From an uncultured Roseovarius sp. (GTDB lineage Bacteria > Pseudomonadota > Alphaproteobacteria > Rhodobacterales > Rhodobacteraceae): a stretch of DNA of 64,000 nucleotides. The notes beneath the pieces are model-generated. The model was given only the letters and a program-made list of their open reading frames with translations, ran no database searches and was not told where the DNA came from. Shown here piece after piece: positions 26,934 to 34,870 of the stretch (within the stretch, counting starts at the first letter, position 1; the number at the start of each line of letters is the position of its first letter). The translations under genes were made by a program, and so were the position numbers. The stretch lies in contig NZ_CAJXNN010000006.1 of assembly GCF_913057115.1 (NCBI RefSeq), positions 1-64,000 on the forward strand. The letters run 5' to 3'.

Positions 26934-27629
26934 ATGAAAAAGGTCTACGGCTCTGCTGCCGAGGCACTGGACGGGCTGTTGCGCGATGACATGCTGATCG
27001 CCGCGGGCGGCTTTGGCCTGTGCGGCATCCCCGAACTTCTGTTGCAGGCGATCAAGGACTCAGGCGTGCAAAACCTGACCTTCGCCTCGAACAACGCGGG
27101 CGTTGACGATTTCGGCATCGGCATTCTGCTGCAAACCCGTCAGGTCAAGAAAATGCTCAGCTCTTATGTGGGCGAGAATGACACCTTCATGCAGCAATAC
27201 CTGTCAGGCGAGCTTGAGCTTGAGTTCAACCCCCAAGGCACGCTGGCCGAACGCATGCGCGCCGGTGGCGCGGGCATCCCCGGTTTCTACACCAAAACCG
27301 GCGTCGGCACCCAGATCGCCGAGGGCAAGGAGCATAAGGACTTCGACGGCGAGACCTATATCCTTGAACGCGGCATCTTTGCCGACCTGAGCATCGTCAA
27401 GGCGTGGAAGGCCGATACCACCGGCAACGCCATCTTCCGCAAGACCGCTCGCAACTTCAATCCGCCCGCCGCGATGTGCGGCAAGACCTGCGTGATGGAA
27501 GTGGAAGAAATCGTCGAACCCGGTGAATTGGACCCCGACAACATCCACCTGCCGGGCATCTACGTGCACCGCCTGATCCAAGGCGAGCATGAGAAGCGCA
27601 TCGAGAAACGCACGGTACGGGAGGGCTGA
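26934..27629 (+). CDS. scoA: Succinyl-CoA:3-ketoacid CoA-transferase subunit A
   Basis: 231 aa. Alpha subunit of the class I CoA-transferase that activates acetoacetate with succinyl-CoA. GGFGLCGIPELLLQAI and the SNNAGVDDFGIGILL motif are characteristic of ScoA/AtoD. GVGTQIAEGKEHKDFDGE further favours the SCOT-type (succinyl-CoA) group. A very strong ribosome binding site AAGGAGG lies 8 bases upstream. Three bases separate it from scoB. It probably serves ketone-body, PHB or leucine breakdown. Confidence 0.92.
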   Translation: MKKVYGSAAEALDGLLRDDMLIAAGGFGLCGIPELLLQAIKDSGVQNLTFASNNAGVDDFGIGILLQTRQVKKMLSSYVGENDTFMQQYLSGELELEFNPQGTLAERMRAGGAGIPGFYTKTGVGTQIAEGKEHKDFDGETYILERGIFADLSIVKAWKADTTGNAIFRKTARNFNPPAAMCGKTCVMEVEEIVEPGELDPDNIHLPGIYVHRLIQGEHEKRIEKRTVREG

Positions 27630-27632
27630 ACC

Positions 27633-28259
27633 ATGGCATGGGATCGCAATGAAATGGCCGCCCGCGCGGCACAGGAACTTGAAGACGGCACCTATGTGAA
27701 CCTCGGGATCGGTATCCCGACGCTGGTGCCCAACTTCATCCCCGAGGGCGTGCATGTGACGCTGCAATCGGAAAACGGCATGCTGGGCATGGGCCCCTTC
27801 CCCACGGAAGATGCGGTCGACCCCGACCTGATCAACGCGGGCAAGCAAACCATTACCGAACTGCCACATACCTCTTACTTCGACAGCGCCACCAGCTTTG
27901 GCATGATCCGCGGCGGCAAGATTGCCATGGCCATCCTTGGCGCCATGGAAGTCGCCGAAAACGGTGATCTGGCCAACTGGATGATCCCCGGCAAGCTGGT
28001 CAAGGGCATGGGCGGTGCGATGGATCTGGTGGCTGGCGTGGGCCGCGTTGTGGTGGTCATGGATCACACCAACAAGCACGGCGACAGCAAATTGCTCAAG
28101 GCATGCACCCTGCCCCTGACCGGCACCGGCGTGGTGGATCGCATCATCACCAATCTGGGCGTTCTGGACGTGGTCGAGGGCGGTTTGAAAATCGTCGAAT
28201 GCGCCCCGGGGGTCAGCGAAGATGACCTGCGCGCCGCGACAGAGGCGACCGTGGTCTGA
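27633..28259 (+). CDS. scoB: Succinyl-CoA:3-ketoacid CoA-transferase subunit B
   Basis: 208 aa. Beta subunit carrying the catalytic glutamate, E47 in the SENG motif ([13 protein letters not shown]), which forms the acyl-CoA thioester intermediate. [13 protein letters not shown] and [19 protein letters not shown] are typical. Directly follows scoA, forming the two-subunit enzyme. A bidirectional terminator candidate follows at 28285. Confidence 0.93.
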   Translation: MAWDRNEMAARAAQELEDGTYVNLGIGIPTLVPNFIPEGVHVTLQSENGMLGMGPFPTEDAVDPDLINAGKQTITELPHTSYFDSATSFGMIRGGKIAMAILGAMEVAENGDLANWMIPGKLVKGMGGAMDLVAGVGRVVVVMDHTNKHGDSKLLKACTLPLTGTGVVDRIITNLGVLDVVEGGLKIVECAPGVSEDDLRAATEATVV

Positions 28260-28284
28260 AATAAGGCCCATATATACTGTATCG

Positions 28285-28309
28285 CGGGCGGCTCTATCAG
28301 GGCCGCCCG
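28285..28309. terminator. Bidirectional terminator between scoB and the transglycosylase gene
   Basis: Arms CGGGCGGC (28285-28292) and GCCGCCCG (28302-28309) with a 9-base loop; TTTC follows on the plus strand. It lies between the convergent scoB stop (28259) and the minus-strand stop at 28312, so it can serve both. Confidence 0.65.
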
Positions 28310-28311
28310 TT

Positions 28312-29115
28312 TCAGTTGCTGGCGATGGTCAAAGCGCAGGCATCCGTGATCAGCACAGGGGGCGTTTTGCACAGCGCGCGGGCCACATCATAAGCCGCCA
28401 GAACCTTGGGCACGTAGTCACGGGTTTCAGCGAAGGGCGGCACACCCTCATGCGACTTCACCGCGTTTTCCCCGGCATTGTACCCGGCAAGCGCCAAGAC
28501 CGGGTCATTGCCAAACTCTTTCATCAGCCAATCAAGATAGGCGACGCCCCCCTTGATGTTCTCGCCCGGGAGCAAGCTGTCTGTAACACCGAAGCGTTCG
28601 GCAGTATCTGGCATCAACTGCATCAAGCCTTGCGCGCCCTTGGCGCTAACGGCTTCGGGTCTGCCGGAGGACTCGACCGAGATGACCGCAAGCGCCAAGG
28701 CCGGCGACACCCGTGTCCCGATCGTGGCACGCAGGATATCGGCCCCATGCGCCTGCGCGATCCCCTGCACGGTCTGCAAGCGGGGGGACCGAACTTTTAC
28801 GCCGCCAGGCCCGTCGCCGAGGCTTTGCATCGCCAAGGCAAGCCGCTCTGCACCACCCATCGACAGCTTCGGCGACACCTTTGTCCAAAACCACGCGTAA
28901 CTGGCGATTTGGGGTGTGGTATCCGGGGCCTCATCAACCGCCGTGGCCGGGTCGGCCTCGGGTTCGATCTGTACGGTGATCCGCTTCTTGGCGCCCTTCT
29001 CCGGGGGCTTGCCCATTTTGAACGTGAATTCGGGAAACGGCGGGGGATCCTCTGCGAACACAGAAAACGGCGCGCCGGATAGGGCCACTATCAGGAAAAC
29101 ACTAAAGAGTCGCAT
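28312..29115 (-). CDS. Lytic transglycosylase domain protein
   Basis: 267 aa. Signal peptide to about residue 21 (SVFAEDPPP). A Pro/Lys-rich linker precedes a C-terminal SLT domain with catalytic Glu148 in ISVESSGRPEAVS, then GAQGLMQLMPDTAERFGV and ALAGYNAGENAV, the Slt/MltE-like motifs I-III. It cleaves peptidoglycan glycan strands in the periplasm. It lies immediately upstream of and divergent from the Tad pilus locus, where such enzymes can open the wall for secretion machines; that link is inference from position. Confidence 0.9.
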   Translation of the reverse strand: MRLFSVFLIVALSGAPFSVFAEDPPPFPEFTFKMGKPPEKGAKKRITVQIEPEADPATAVDEAPDTTPQIASYAWFWTKVSPKLSMGGAERLALAMQSLGDGPGGVKVRSPRLQTVQGIAQAHGADILRATIGTRVSPALALAVISVESSGRPEAVSAKGAQGLMQLMPDTAERFGVTDSLLPGENIKGGVAYLDWLMKEFGNDPVLALAGYNAGENAVKSHEGVPPFAETRDYVPKVLAAYDVARALCKTPPVLITDACALTIASN

Positions 29116-29475
29116 GTTTGGGCCTGCTCTGCCTCGGTTCTTTTGATGTCACTATGTCAAAAGTCCCGCTTTGAGGCCAGCTTTGTCATGGATTTGGAAA
29201 CTCATGTGAATGGATTCGCTAACGAAAAACGCAACTCTCAAAGGATCATTCATTTATTTTCATTTTTTATTGCTTACTTTTCATACACTTAGATGTGGTG
29301 CCTAGAAAAATCATTGTGTTAACGAAAATGGTTCCAATCCAGACAAAATCCTGCCCGATTTCACTGGCTATATCTGCTCATACCGAAACGGCAGAGGGCC
29401 AAGAGAGAGGCGGCCCACCAATCTGACGGAGCGGTTCGAAACCTTAAGTAAACTGATCCTTTGGAGGGACCAACC
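29116..29475. other. AT-rich divergent spacer upstream of the first pilin gene
   Basis: A 360-base region, markedly AT-richer than its surroundings, between the transglycosylase and the first Flp-like pilin gene. It includes a T/A-rich run near 29245-29290 and GTTAACGAAAATGGTT at 29318-29333, which resembles a degenerate CtrA site (TTAAC half-site plus GGTT). A GCTAACGAAAA motif near 29218 is similar. No gene is supported here. The promoter for the highly expressed pilin probably lies in the right half; I cannot fix its hexamers. Confidence 0.45.
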
Positions 29476-29679
29476 ATGATCAAATTCATCAAAAACTTCC
29501 GCAAAGACGAAGACGGTGCCGTGACTGTTGACTGGGTCGTTCTGACCGCAGCTGTTGTGGGCCTGGGCGTTGCAGGCGTTGCCACCGTTTCCGACGGTGT
29601 TGACTCGCTGGCGACCAAAATCGAAAGCGGCGTCACCAACCAGACCGTTGAAGGTGACACCTCCGGTTCTGGCGAATAA
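29476..29679 (+). CDS. Flp-type pilin-like protein 1
   Basis: 67 aa, MIKFIKNFRKDEDGAVTVDW at the N-terminus. The layout is that of a Flp/Tad prepilin: short basic leader, Gly14, then a hydrophobic helix (about residues 15-40), then a short acidic tail. In canonical Flp the residues at +5 and +6 after the cleavage Gly are Glu-Tyr; here they are Asp19-Trp20. A strong GGAGGG site precedes the ATG. A terminator hairpin follows at 29716, consistent with high separate expression. It may be the major pilin or a pseudopilin. Confidence 0.8.
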   Translation: MIKFIKNFRKDEDGAVTVDWVVLTAAVVGLGVAGVATVSDGVDSLATKIESGVTNQTVEGDTSGSGE

Positions 29680-29715
29680 TTCGACGCACGACGCGTATGA
29701 TACGATATGACATTT

Positions 29716-29740
29716 GGCCGCAAATCTCGAATTTGCGGCC
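29716..29740 (+). terminator. Terminator hairpin after pilin 1
   Basis: Arms GGCCGCAAAT (29716-29725) and ATTTGCGGCC (29731-29740) with a 5-base loop, followed by TCTTGT. 36 bases after the first pilin stop codon. Such a stem could let the pilin message accumulate relative to downstream assembly genes. Confidence 0.7.
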
Positions 29741-29844
29741 TCTTGTGGATCTTGGCGGGACGAGCAGTATCCGCATGACGAATGCTCAGGACAAAAGTTG
29801 GTAACGATCACCAAATCAAAGTAAATTTAGTAACGGGAGCTAGC

Positions 29845-30024
29845 ATGAAACATGTGCTCAAAAAATTTCGGAAAGATGAAACAGGCGCTATCGCAGTAGA
29901 TTGGGTTGCTTTGAGCGCAGCTATCGTCGGCCTTGCCGTTGGCGTTGTTGCCGTTGTCAGCGAATCGACTGACACAGCAGCCAACAGTGTCGTGACATCC
30001 ATGGAAGATGTTGGGCCCGAGTGA
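29845..30024 (+). CDS. Flp-type pilin-like protein 2
   Basis: 59 aa. MKHVLKKFRKDETGAIAVDW parallels pilin 1 residue for residue through the leader, with Gly14 and the same Asp19-Trp20 in place of Glu-Tyr. The hydrophobic helix (WVALSAAIVGLAVGVVAVV) is followed by a short acidic tail. A GGGAGC ribosome binding site lies just upstream. It is a diverged tandem paralogue of pilin 1, probably a second pilin or minor pilin of the same Tad machine. Confidence 0.78.
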   Translation: MKHVLKKFRKDETGAIAVDWVALSAAIVGLAVGVVAVVSESTDTAANSVVTSMEDVGPE

Positions 30025-30217
30025 TCAAGGCCTGACAGGTTACCGAGCAAAACCCGTCGCGGAAAAACAAGTCCCGCAAACCTTGCATTCGAAAGCGCCA
30101 TTGTCCCGAAACGGACAAGCGCCGCCCCAGATTTTGCCACAATCAAATGGCATCTTCTGTGACAGAGATTTGGGGCTCGCCCCATGCAACGAAACAAGAA
30201 CCTTGAAAGGATAGGCC

Positions 30218-31087
30218 ATGAGATTGGTATTCGGACTGGTGCTCGTCGTCGGACTCGGCCTTGCGGGCTTTGCGGTGTATATGGCCAAAAGCTACGTTCA
30301 AGGCTACCAGGCGCAACTTGAACAGGAGCGCGCACAGCGCGCCCCCGAGATTGAAACTGTTGATATCTACGTGGCCAAGCGCAAGCTGAAGTTCGGCGAA
30401 CGCCTTTCGAAAGAAGACGTACGCCTGACCAAGTTCCCCAAAACCTCCCTTCCCAAGGGCGTTTTCAAGACAGAAGAAGAGCTTTTCCCCAAAGGAACAA
30501 GCGAACCTCGCTCGATCATGCGCGCGATGGAAAAGAACGAGGCCATCCTGGAAGTGAAGGTCACCGAAGCGGGCGAAGAGGCAGGCATCATGTCGCGCCT
30601 TGAACGTGGCGAACGGGCCTTTGCCATCAAGGTGGACGTCGCCAGCGGCGTGTCGGGTTTCCTTCGCCCCGGCGATCGCGTTGATGTCTATTGGACAGGC
30701 AATGTTGGTCGCGGCGGGCGCACCGAGGGGAATTCGACCGGCGAAGTGACAAAGCTGATTGGCACCGGTGTGCGCCTGATCGCAATTGACCAGGTCGCCG
30801 ACGCCGACATGACCGGAGCGATCATTGCGCGCACAGTCACCATCGCTGCTCAGCCGCAGCAGGTTGCGGAATTGGCACAGGCGCAATCCACCGGGCGGCT
30901 CTCTTTGTCGCTCGTCGGGATCAACGATGACACCGTGGCCGAAACCATCGAAGTCGACCAGCGTCGGCTTTTGGGTATCGCCGCTGTCGAGACCAAACCG
31001 GAACCGAAACAGCGCGAAGAGATCTGCACCATTCGAACCCGCCGCGGTGCCGAGGTCATCATCAGCGAGATTCCCTGCACCAACTGA
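30218..31087 (+). CDS. cpaB: Flp pilus assembly protein CpaB/RcpC
   Basis: 289 aa. An N-terminal membrane anchor (residues 2-26) is followed by an SAF domain (VDIYVAKRKLKFGERLSKED) and the RcpC/CpaB periplasmic domain (VASGVSGFLRPGDRVDVYW). CpaB is thought to stabilise the secretin in the periplasm. AAGGA lies 9 bases before ATG. It precedes cpaC, from which it is separated by a strong terminator at 31110 and a new upstream region. Confidence 0.92.
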   Translation: MRLVFGLVLVVGLGLAGFAVYMAKSYVQGYQAQLEQERAQRAPEIETVDIYVAKRKLKFGERLSKEDVRLTKFPKTSLPKGVFKTEEELFPKGTSEPRSIMRAMEKNEAILEVKVTEAGEEAGIMSRLERGERAFAIKVDVASGVSGFLRPGDRVDVYWTGNVGRGGRTEGNSTGEVTKLIGTGVRLIAIDQVADADMTGAIIARTVTIAAQPQQVAELAQAQSTGRLSLSLVGINDDTVAETIEVDQRRLLGIAAVETKPEPKQREEICTIRTRRGAEVIISEIPCTN

Positions 31088-31109
31088 AGCGGCCAAAAGT
31101 CTAAACTGC

Positions 31110-31139
31110 AAACGGGGCGCGGATTACCGCGCCCCGTTT
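31110..31139 (+). terminator. Rho-independent terminator after cpaB
   Basis: Perfect 13-base arms AAACGGGGCGCGG (31110-31122) and CCGCGCCCCGTTT (31127-31139) with an ATTA loop, followed by CTTGTG. 22 bases after the cpaB stop. This divides the Tad locus into separately ended transcripts or causes attenuation before cpaC. Confidence 0.8.
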
Positions 31140-31197
31140 CTTGTGAGCAACACATTTCAAGGTTACGCAACAATTTCACGTTGAAACCCTTTGATTC

Positions 31198-31237
31198 TTG
31201 AAAAAATTTTTCAATTGGCGCAGACTGTTGCCAATTG
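31198..31237 (+). promoter_or_regulatory. Paired inverted repeats upstream of cpaC
   Basis: TTGAAAAA and TTTTTCAA around a central A (31198-31214) overlap by three bases a second inverted repeat, CAATTGGC (31212-31219) with GCCAATTG (31230-31237). They lie 49-88 bases upstream of the cpaC start, after the cpaB terminator, so they are candidates for an operator or promoter-proximal structure. Regulator unknown. Confidence 0.45.
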
Positions 31238-31285
31238 CGGGCGAAAAGACCCGAAAATTGAGGCGTGATCGGAAAGGCAGGTCAC

Positions 31286-32689
31286 ATGAAAAAGCTAGGT
31301 TTTGTTAAGGCTGCCCTCTTGGGGTTGGCTGTGGCGTGTGGCCCGATTGCCAGCACCGCCATCGCAGAGAATGTTACCGTGGTGCGCAAAGGTGCAAACC
31401 GCGACCTGAGCGTACCGATGAACCGCGCGGTGGTCGTCGAAAGTGACGTTCCTTTTGCGGAACTCAGCATCGCGAACCCGTCAATCGCGGATTTCTCGAC
31501 GCTTTCAGACCGTACGATTTATCTTCTGGGCAAGGCACCGGGGCGGACCACGTTGACCCTTCTGGATGCCAATGGGCGGCTGATTACCAATGTCGAAATC
31601 CGCGTTGCCGCAGATATCTCTGAGTTCAAGGAACGCCTTCGCCAGATCCTTCCCGGCGAAAAGATCGAGGTTCGCTCGGCCAATGATGGCATCGTGCTCT
31701 CAGGTAGCGTGTCCAGCAACGCGCGCATGGATCGCGCACTGGAACTGGCAAAACGCTATGCTCCCGACCGAGTCTCGAACCTGATGGTTGTCTCCGGCAA
31801 GCAGCAAGTCATGCTGAAAGTGCGTTTTGCCGAAATGCAGCGTAGCGTGTCCAAGCAGCTTTCAACATCCTTGGCGGTCGACGCGCTTGGCGCAAGCGGC
31901 AACGGCGCGGCCCTTTCGGGCAGCAACCTTGCGTCGACCGGCGTCAATGCCACCGGCGTGGCATCGGGAGACAACGCCGGTGCCGCCTTCTTTGGCTTCG
32001 ATATCGGGTCTGTAGAAGTTGGTATATTACTGGAAGCCCTTGAAACAAAGGGCTTCGTTCGCACCTTGGCCGAACCCAACCTCACCGCCCTTTCCGGCCA
32101 AGAGGCCACATTCCTGGCCGGTGGCGAGTATCCGATCCCGGTTGCGCAGGACAACAATACAACCACCATCGAATTCAAGCCCTTTGGTGTCGAGTTGAAC
32201 TTTGTTCCACGCGTCGTGGATGGGGACGTCATCAACCTTGAATTGGCCGCTGCGGTGTCTTCGATTGATACCACCAATTCCATAAACGCCAATGGGTTAG
32301 AAATCGACGCCTTCCGCCGTCGTGATACCTCAACGACGGTATCGCTTCGGGATGGTCAAAGCTTTGCCATCGCCGGGCTTTTGCAAGACGATTTCCGTGA
32401 CTCCAATGGCCAGGTGCCTTGGCTTGGTGATGTCCCGATCCTTGGCGCCCTCTTCCGCAGCGCGGACTATGCGCGCTCACAGACAGAGCTGGTCATTATC
32501 GTGTCGGCACATTTGGTCACGCCCACTCGGGGTGATGCATTGGCGCTCCCGACAGATCGGGTCAAGCTGCCGTCCGAGAAAGACTTGTTCCTGAACGGGC
32601 GTGTTGCCATGCCCGCCGATGGCAACAGCAAGGCCGGGGAAGTCGCCAAGCAAGACTTCAGCGGGTCCTATGGATACGTGATGGATTGA
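31286..32689 (+). CDS. cpaC: Flp pilus secretin CpaC/RcpA
   Basis: 467 aa. Signal peptide (about residues 1-27, ending STAIAEN), pilus/Tad N-terminal domain, a BON-like segment (GEKIEVRSANDGIVLSGSV), then the secretin domain with VPRVVDGDVINLELAAAVS and the family signature VPWLGDVPILGALFRS. It forms the outer-membrane channel of the Tad pilus. The start MKKLGFVKAALLG follows an AGGCAGG-like site. Overlaps no neighbour; the OmpA lipoprotein gene starts 17 bases later. Confidence 0.95.
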   Translation: MKKLGFVKAALLGLAVACGPIASTAIAENVTVVRKGANRDLSVPMNRAVVVESDVPFAELSIANPSIADFSTLSDRTIYLLGKAPGRTTLTLLDANGRLITNVEIRVAADISEFKERLRQILPGEKIEVRSANDGIVLSGSVSSNARMDRALELAKRYAPDRVSNLMVVSGKQQVMLKVRFAEMQRSVSKQLSTSLAVDALGASGNGAALSGSNLASTGVNATGVASGDNAGAAFFGFDIGSVEVGILLEALETKGFVRTLAEPNLTALSGQEATFLAGGEYPIPVAQDNNTTTIEFKPFGVELNFVPRVVDGDVINLELAAAVSSIDTTNSINANGLEIDAFRRRDTSTTVSLRDGQSFAIAGLLQDDFRDSNGQVPWLGDVPILGALFRSADYARSQTELVIIVSAHLVTPTRGDALALPTDRVKLPSEKDLFLNGRVAMPADGNSKAGEVAKQDFSGSYGYVMD

Positions 32690-32706
32690 TGGAAAGGCAG
32701 GGGCAC

Positions 32707-33363
32707 ATGAAACACCTAATCGCAACTGCGGGGCTTGTCGCCCTCACCGCCTGCTCCTCCGCACCGGGCGATGTTTACCGCTCCTACACCCAAGAAGCCG
32801 GCAGTTTGGTCGACAGCGGAGCCTTCGGCAACGCCAACATGAACAACCACCTCGTGATGACCGGCGAAAAAAGCTACGTTTTTGATCTCTCCACGCGCTT
32901 CGCGAAAGAGGTTCTCAGCACGGTGAACTTTGCCTTCAACTCGGCTCAACTCGATGCCGGGGCGCGCGATACGCTTCGCGAACAAGCGCATTGGATCAAA
33001 CAGTTCCCCGAGGTGCGCTTCCGGGTCTACGGACATACCGACAAAGTGGGCTCAAACGCCTACAACAAGGCACTTGGCCTGCGTCGGGCGAACGCGGTCG
33101 TGAACTACCTTGTTGGTCAAGGCATCAGCCGCAGTCGCCTTGAAGCGGTCGTTTCCTTCGGCGAAAGCCAGCCCTTGATCGTCACCCAGGGCCGCGAGCG
33201 GCGTAATCGCCGCACCGTAACCGAGGTTTCAGGGTTCGTCGCCTCGCATCCTATCGTAATGCAAGGCAAATACGCCGAAGTAGTCTATCGCGAATACGTC
33301 AACAGCGCGAAACCCGACTCGGACCTCAAGATCGTACAGACACAAACGGGCCTTGACGAATAA
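32707..33363 (+). CDS. OmpA-family lipoprotein of the Tad locus
   Basis: 218 aa. Lipobox LVALTAC gives lipidation at C16. The C-terminal OmpA-like peptidoglycan-binding domain is complete (NFAFNSAQLDAGARDTL, YGHTDKVGSNAYNKALGLRRA, GESQPL, RRNRRTVTEV). It occupies the place where other Tad loci encode CpaD/RcpB, and likely anchors the secretin to the cell wall. A clean terminator follows at 33420. Confidence 0.9.
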   Translation: MKHLIATAGLVALTACSSAPGDVYRSYTQEAGSLVDSGAFGNANMNNHLVMTGEKSYVFDLSTRFAKEVLSTVNFAFNSAQLDAGARDTLREQAHWIKQFPEVRFRVYGHTDKVGSNAYNKALGLRRANAVVNYLVGQGISRSRLEAVVSFGESQPLIVTQGRERRNRRTVTEVSGFVASHPIVMQGKYAEVVYREYVNSAKPDSDLKIVQTQTGLDE

Positions 33364-33419
33364 ACCAAGGCCTTTCCCTAATCTCCCTGTCTGGCCACGG
33401 CTGGACCAACTTAAAAAAA

Positions 33420-33445
33420 CCCGCCGCAACGGCGGGGTATTTTTT
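33420..33445. terminator. Rho-independent terminator after the OmpA lipoprotein gene
   Basis: CCCGCCG (33420-33426), loop CAA, CGGCGGG (33430-33436), then GTATTTTTT on the plus strand; a run of A precedes it, so it works in both directions. 56 bases after the stop codon. It separates cpaC-ompA from the cpaE-to-cpaA group. Confidence 0.85.
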
Positions 33446-33614
33446 GTCCTTCGATATCGCACAAATACGGTTTTTTAGCCCAAATGTTGCCCAGATTTTC
33501 GGCGAGGTTGCTCGCAGGCAAGAGAGTCCCGCGCCATGGGATTTGGGCCCCAAACCGACCTGACACAAGGTTCGCGTCGCACAAGGGCCCGCATGGCAAG
33601 GTGATTCATGAACA

Positions 33615-34853
33615 ATGACGAGTAGCCCGATGACAAAGACAGAACTCAGCCCGATCGTCGCATGCACGATCAGTCGCGACGTCCAGAACTTCGATCTGCT
33701 GATTGAAGACATGGAATCCGCGCTTGGCGAAAACTGGGGTGACCTCGGTTTCGCCGAGTCATTGGCGTTCTTCAACCAGCCAGAAGCAGATTCACTGGAG
33801 TTCGTGGCAGTCGCAATCGACGAAACCGACGAGGATGACCTCGTGATGCTGGGCGAAGTTATCTCGCTCGCCAATGCGCGTGGGGTCAAGGTGATCCTGA
33901 TCGCCGAGGATGTCAGCCCCGCGGCCCTGCACCAGCTTTTGCGTCAGGGTGCGCATGAATTCGTGCCCTACCCCCTGCCGGAAGGCGAATTGCAAGCTGC
34001 AATCGAACGCCTCCAAAAAACCGAAGAGGCCGCGCAGGAACCCGCGCACTCACCGTTCAACGACAGCCAACGCACCGGTGATGGCGTGCTTCTGGCAACC
34101 CAAGGCATCGCTGGCGGAACAGGTGCGACAACCCTGGCCGTCAACCTTGCCTGGGAGCTGGCCACGGTCGAAAAAGACAACCCGCCCCGCGTTTGCCTGA
34201 TAGACCTCGGCCTTCAAACGGGCTCGGCCGCGACCTACCTCGATCTGCCACGTCGCGACGTGGTCTACGAGATGTGGTCGGACACCGAAACGATGGATGA
34301 CGACATTTTCAAGCAGGCGCTGATGACCTTTGAAGACAAGCTCTGGGTTCTCACCGCCCCCTCCGAGATGCTGCCGCTGGATTTGATTTCCCCCGAGGAC
34401 GTCAGCCGCGTTGTTGAACTGGCGCGCCTGCACTTCGACTATGTGATCGTCGATATGCCCTCGACCCTCGTGCAATGGACTGAAACCGTGCTGACAGCGG
34501 CGCAGATATATTTCTGCACCCTGGAACTCGACATGCGTTCGGCGCAAAACGCACTGCGCCTCAAACGCGCCCTCAAGTCCGAGGAATTGCCGGTTGAGAA
34601 ACTGCGCTATTGCCTCAACCGCGCCCCCAAGTTCACCGATCTGAATGGGAAAAGCCGCGTGAAGCGCCTTGGCGAAAGCCTTGAAATCGGCATCGAGGTG
34701 CAACTGCCCGATGGCGGGCGCCAGATCGCGCAAAGCGGCGACCAAGGTACACCGCTCGCGCAAGCCGCCGCGAAAAACCCACTGCGAAAGGAAATCGCCA
34801 AACTCGCCGCCTCGTTGCACGAGCTTGGCAAGAATGACGCCGAAGCCGCTTAA
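33615..34853 (+). CDS. cpaE: Pilus assembly ATPase-like protein CpaE/TadZ
   Basis: 412 aa. N-terminal receiver-like domain (to about residue 135) and a MinD/ParA-like domain, the CpaE/TadZ layout; it localises the Tad apparatus at the pole in Caulobacter. The deviant Walker A is degenerate: GIAGGTGATT at 164-173 lacks the signature lysines of KGGxGKT. Walker B-like FDYVIVDMPS is present. An alternative start is MTKTE 15 bases downstream. cpaF follows 17 bases later. Confidence 0.9.
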   Translation: MTSSPMTKTELSPIVACTISRDVQNFDLLIEDMESALGENWGDLGFAESLAFFNQPEADSLEFVAVAIDETDEDDLVMLGEVISLANARGVKVILIAEDVSPAALHQLLRQGAHEFVPYPLPEGELQAAIERLQKTEEAAQEPAHSPFNDSQRTGDGVLLATQGIAGGTGATTLAVNLAWELATVEKDNPPRVCLIDLGLQTGSAATYLDLPRRDVVYEMWSDTETMDDDIFKQALMTFEDKLWVLTAPSEMLPLDLISPEDVSRVVELARLHFDYVIVDMPSTLVQWTETVLTAAQIYFCTLELDMRSAQNALRLKRALKSEELPVEKLRYCLNRAPKFTDLNGKSRVKRLGESLEIGIEVQLPDGGRQIAQSGDQGTPLAQAAAKNPLRKEIAKLAASLHELGKNDAEAA

Positions 34854-34870
34854 AAAAGGAACAAGCCGCG

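Noticed and set aside
29116..29475. A missing third pilin gene in the AT-rich spacer
   Set aside because: No frame with a basic leader, Gly and hydrophobic helix was found on either strand in this stretch.
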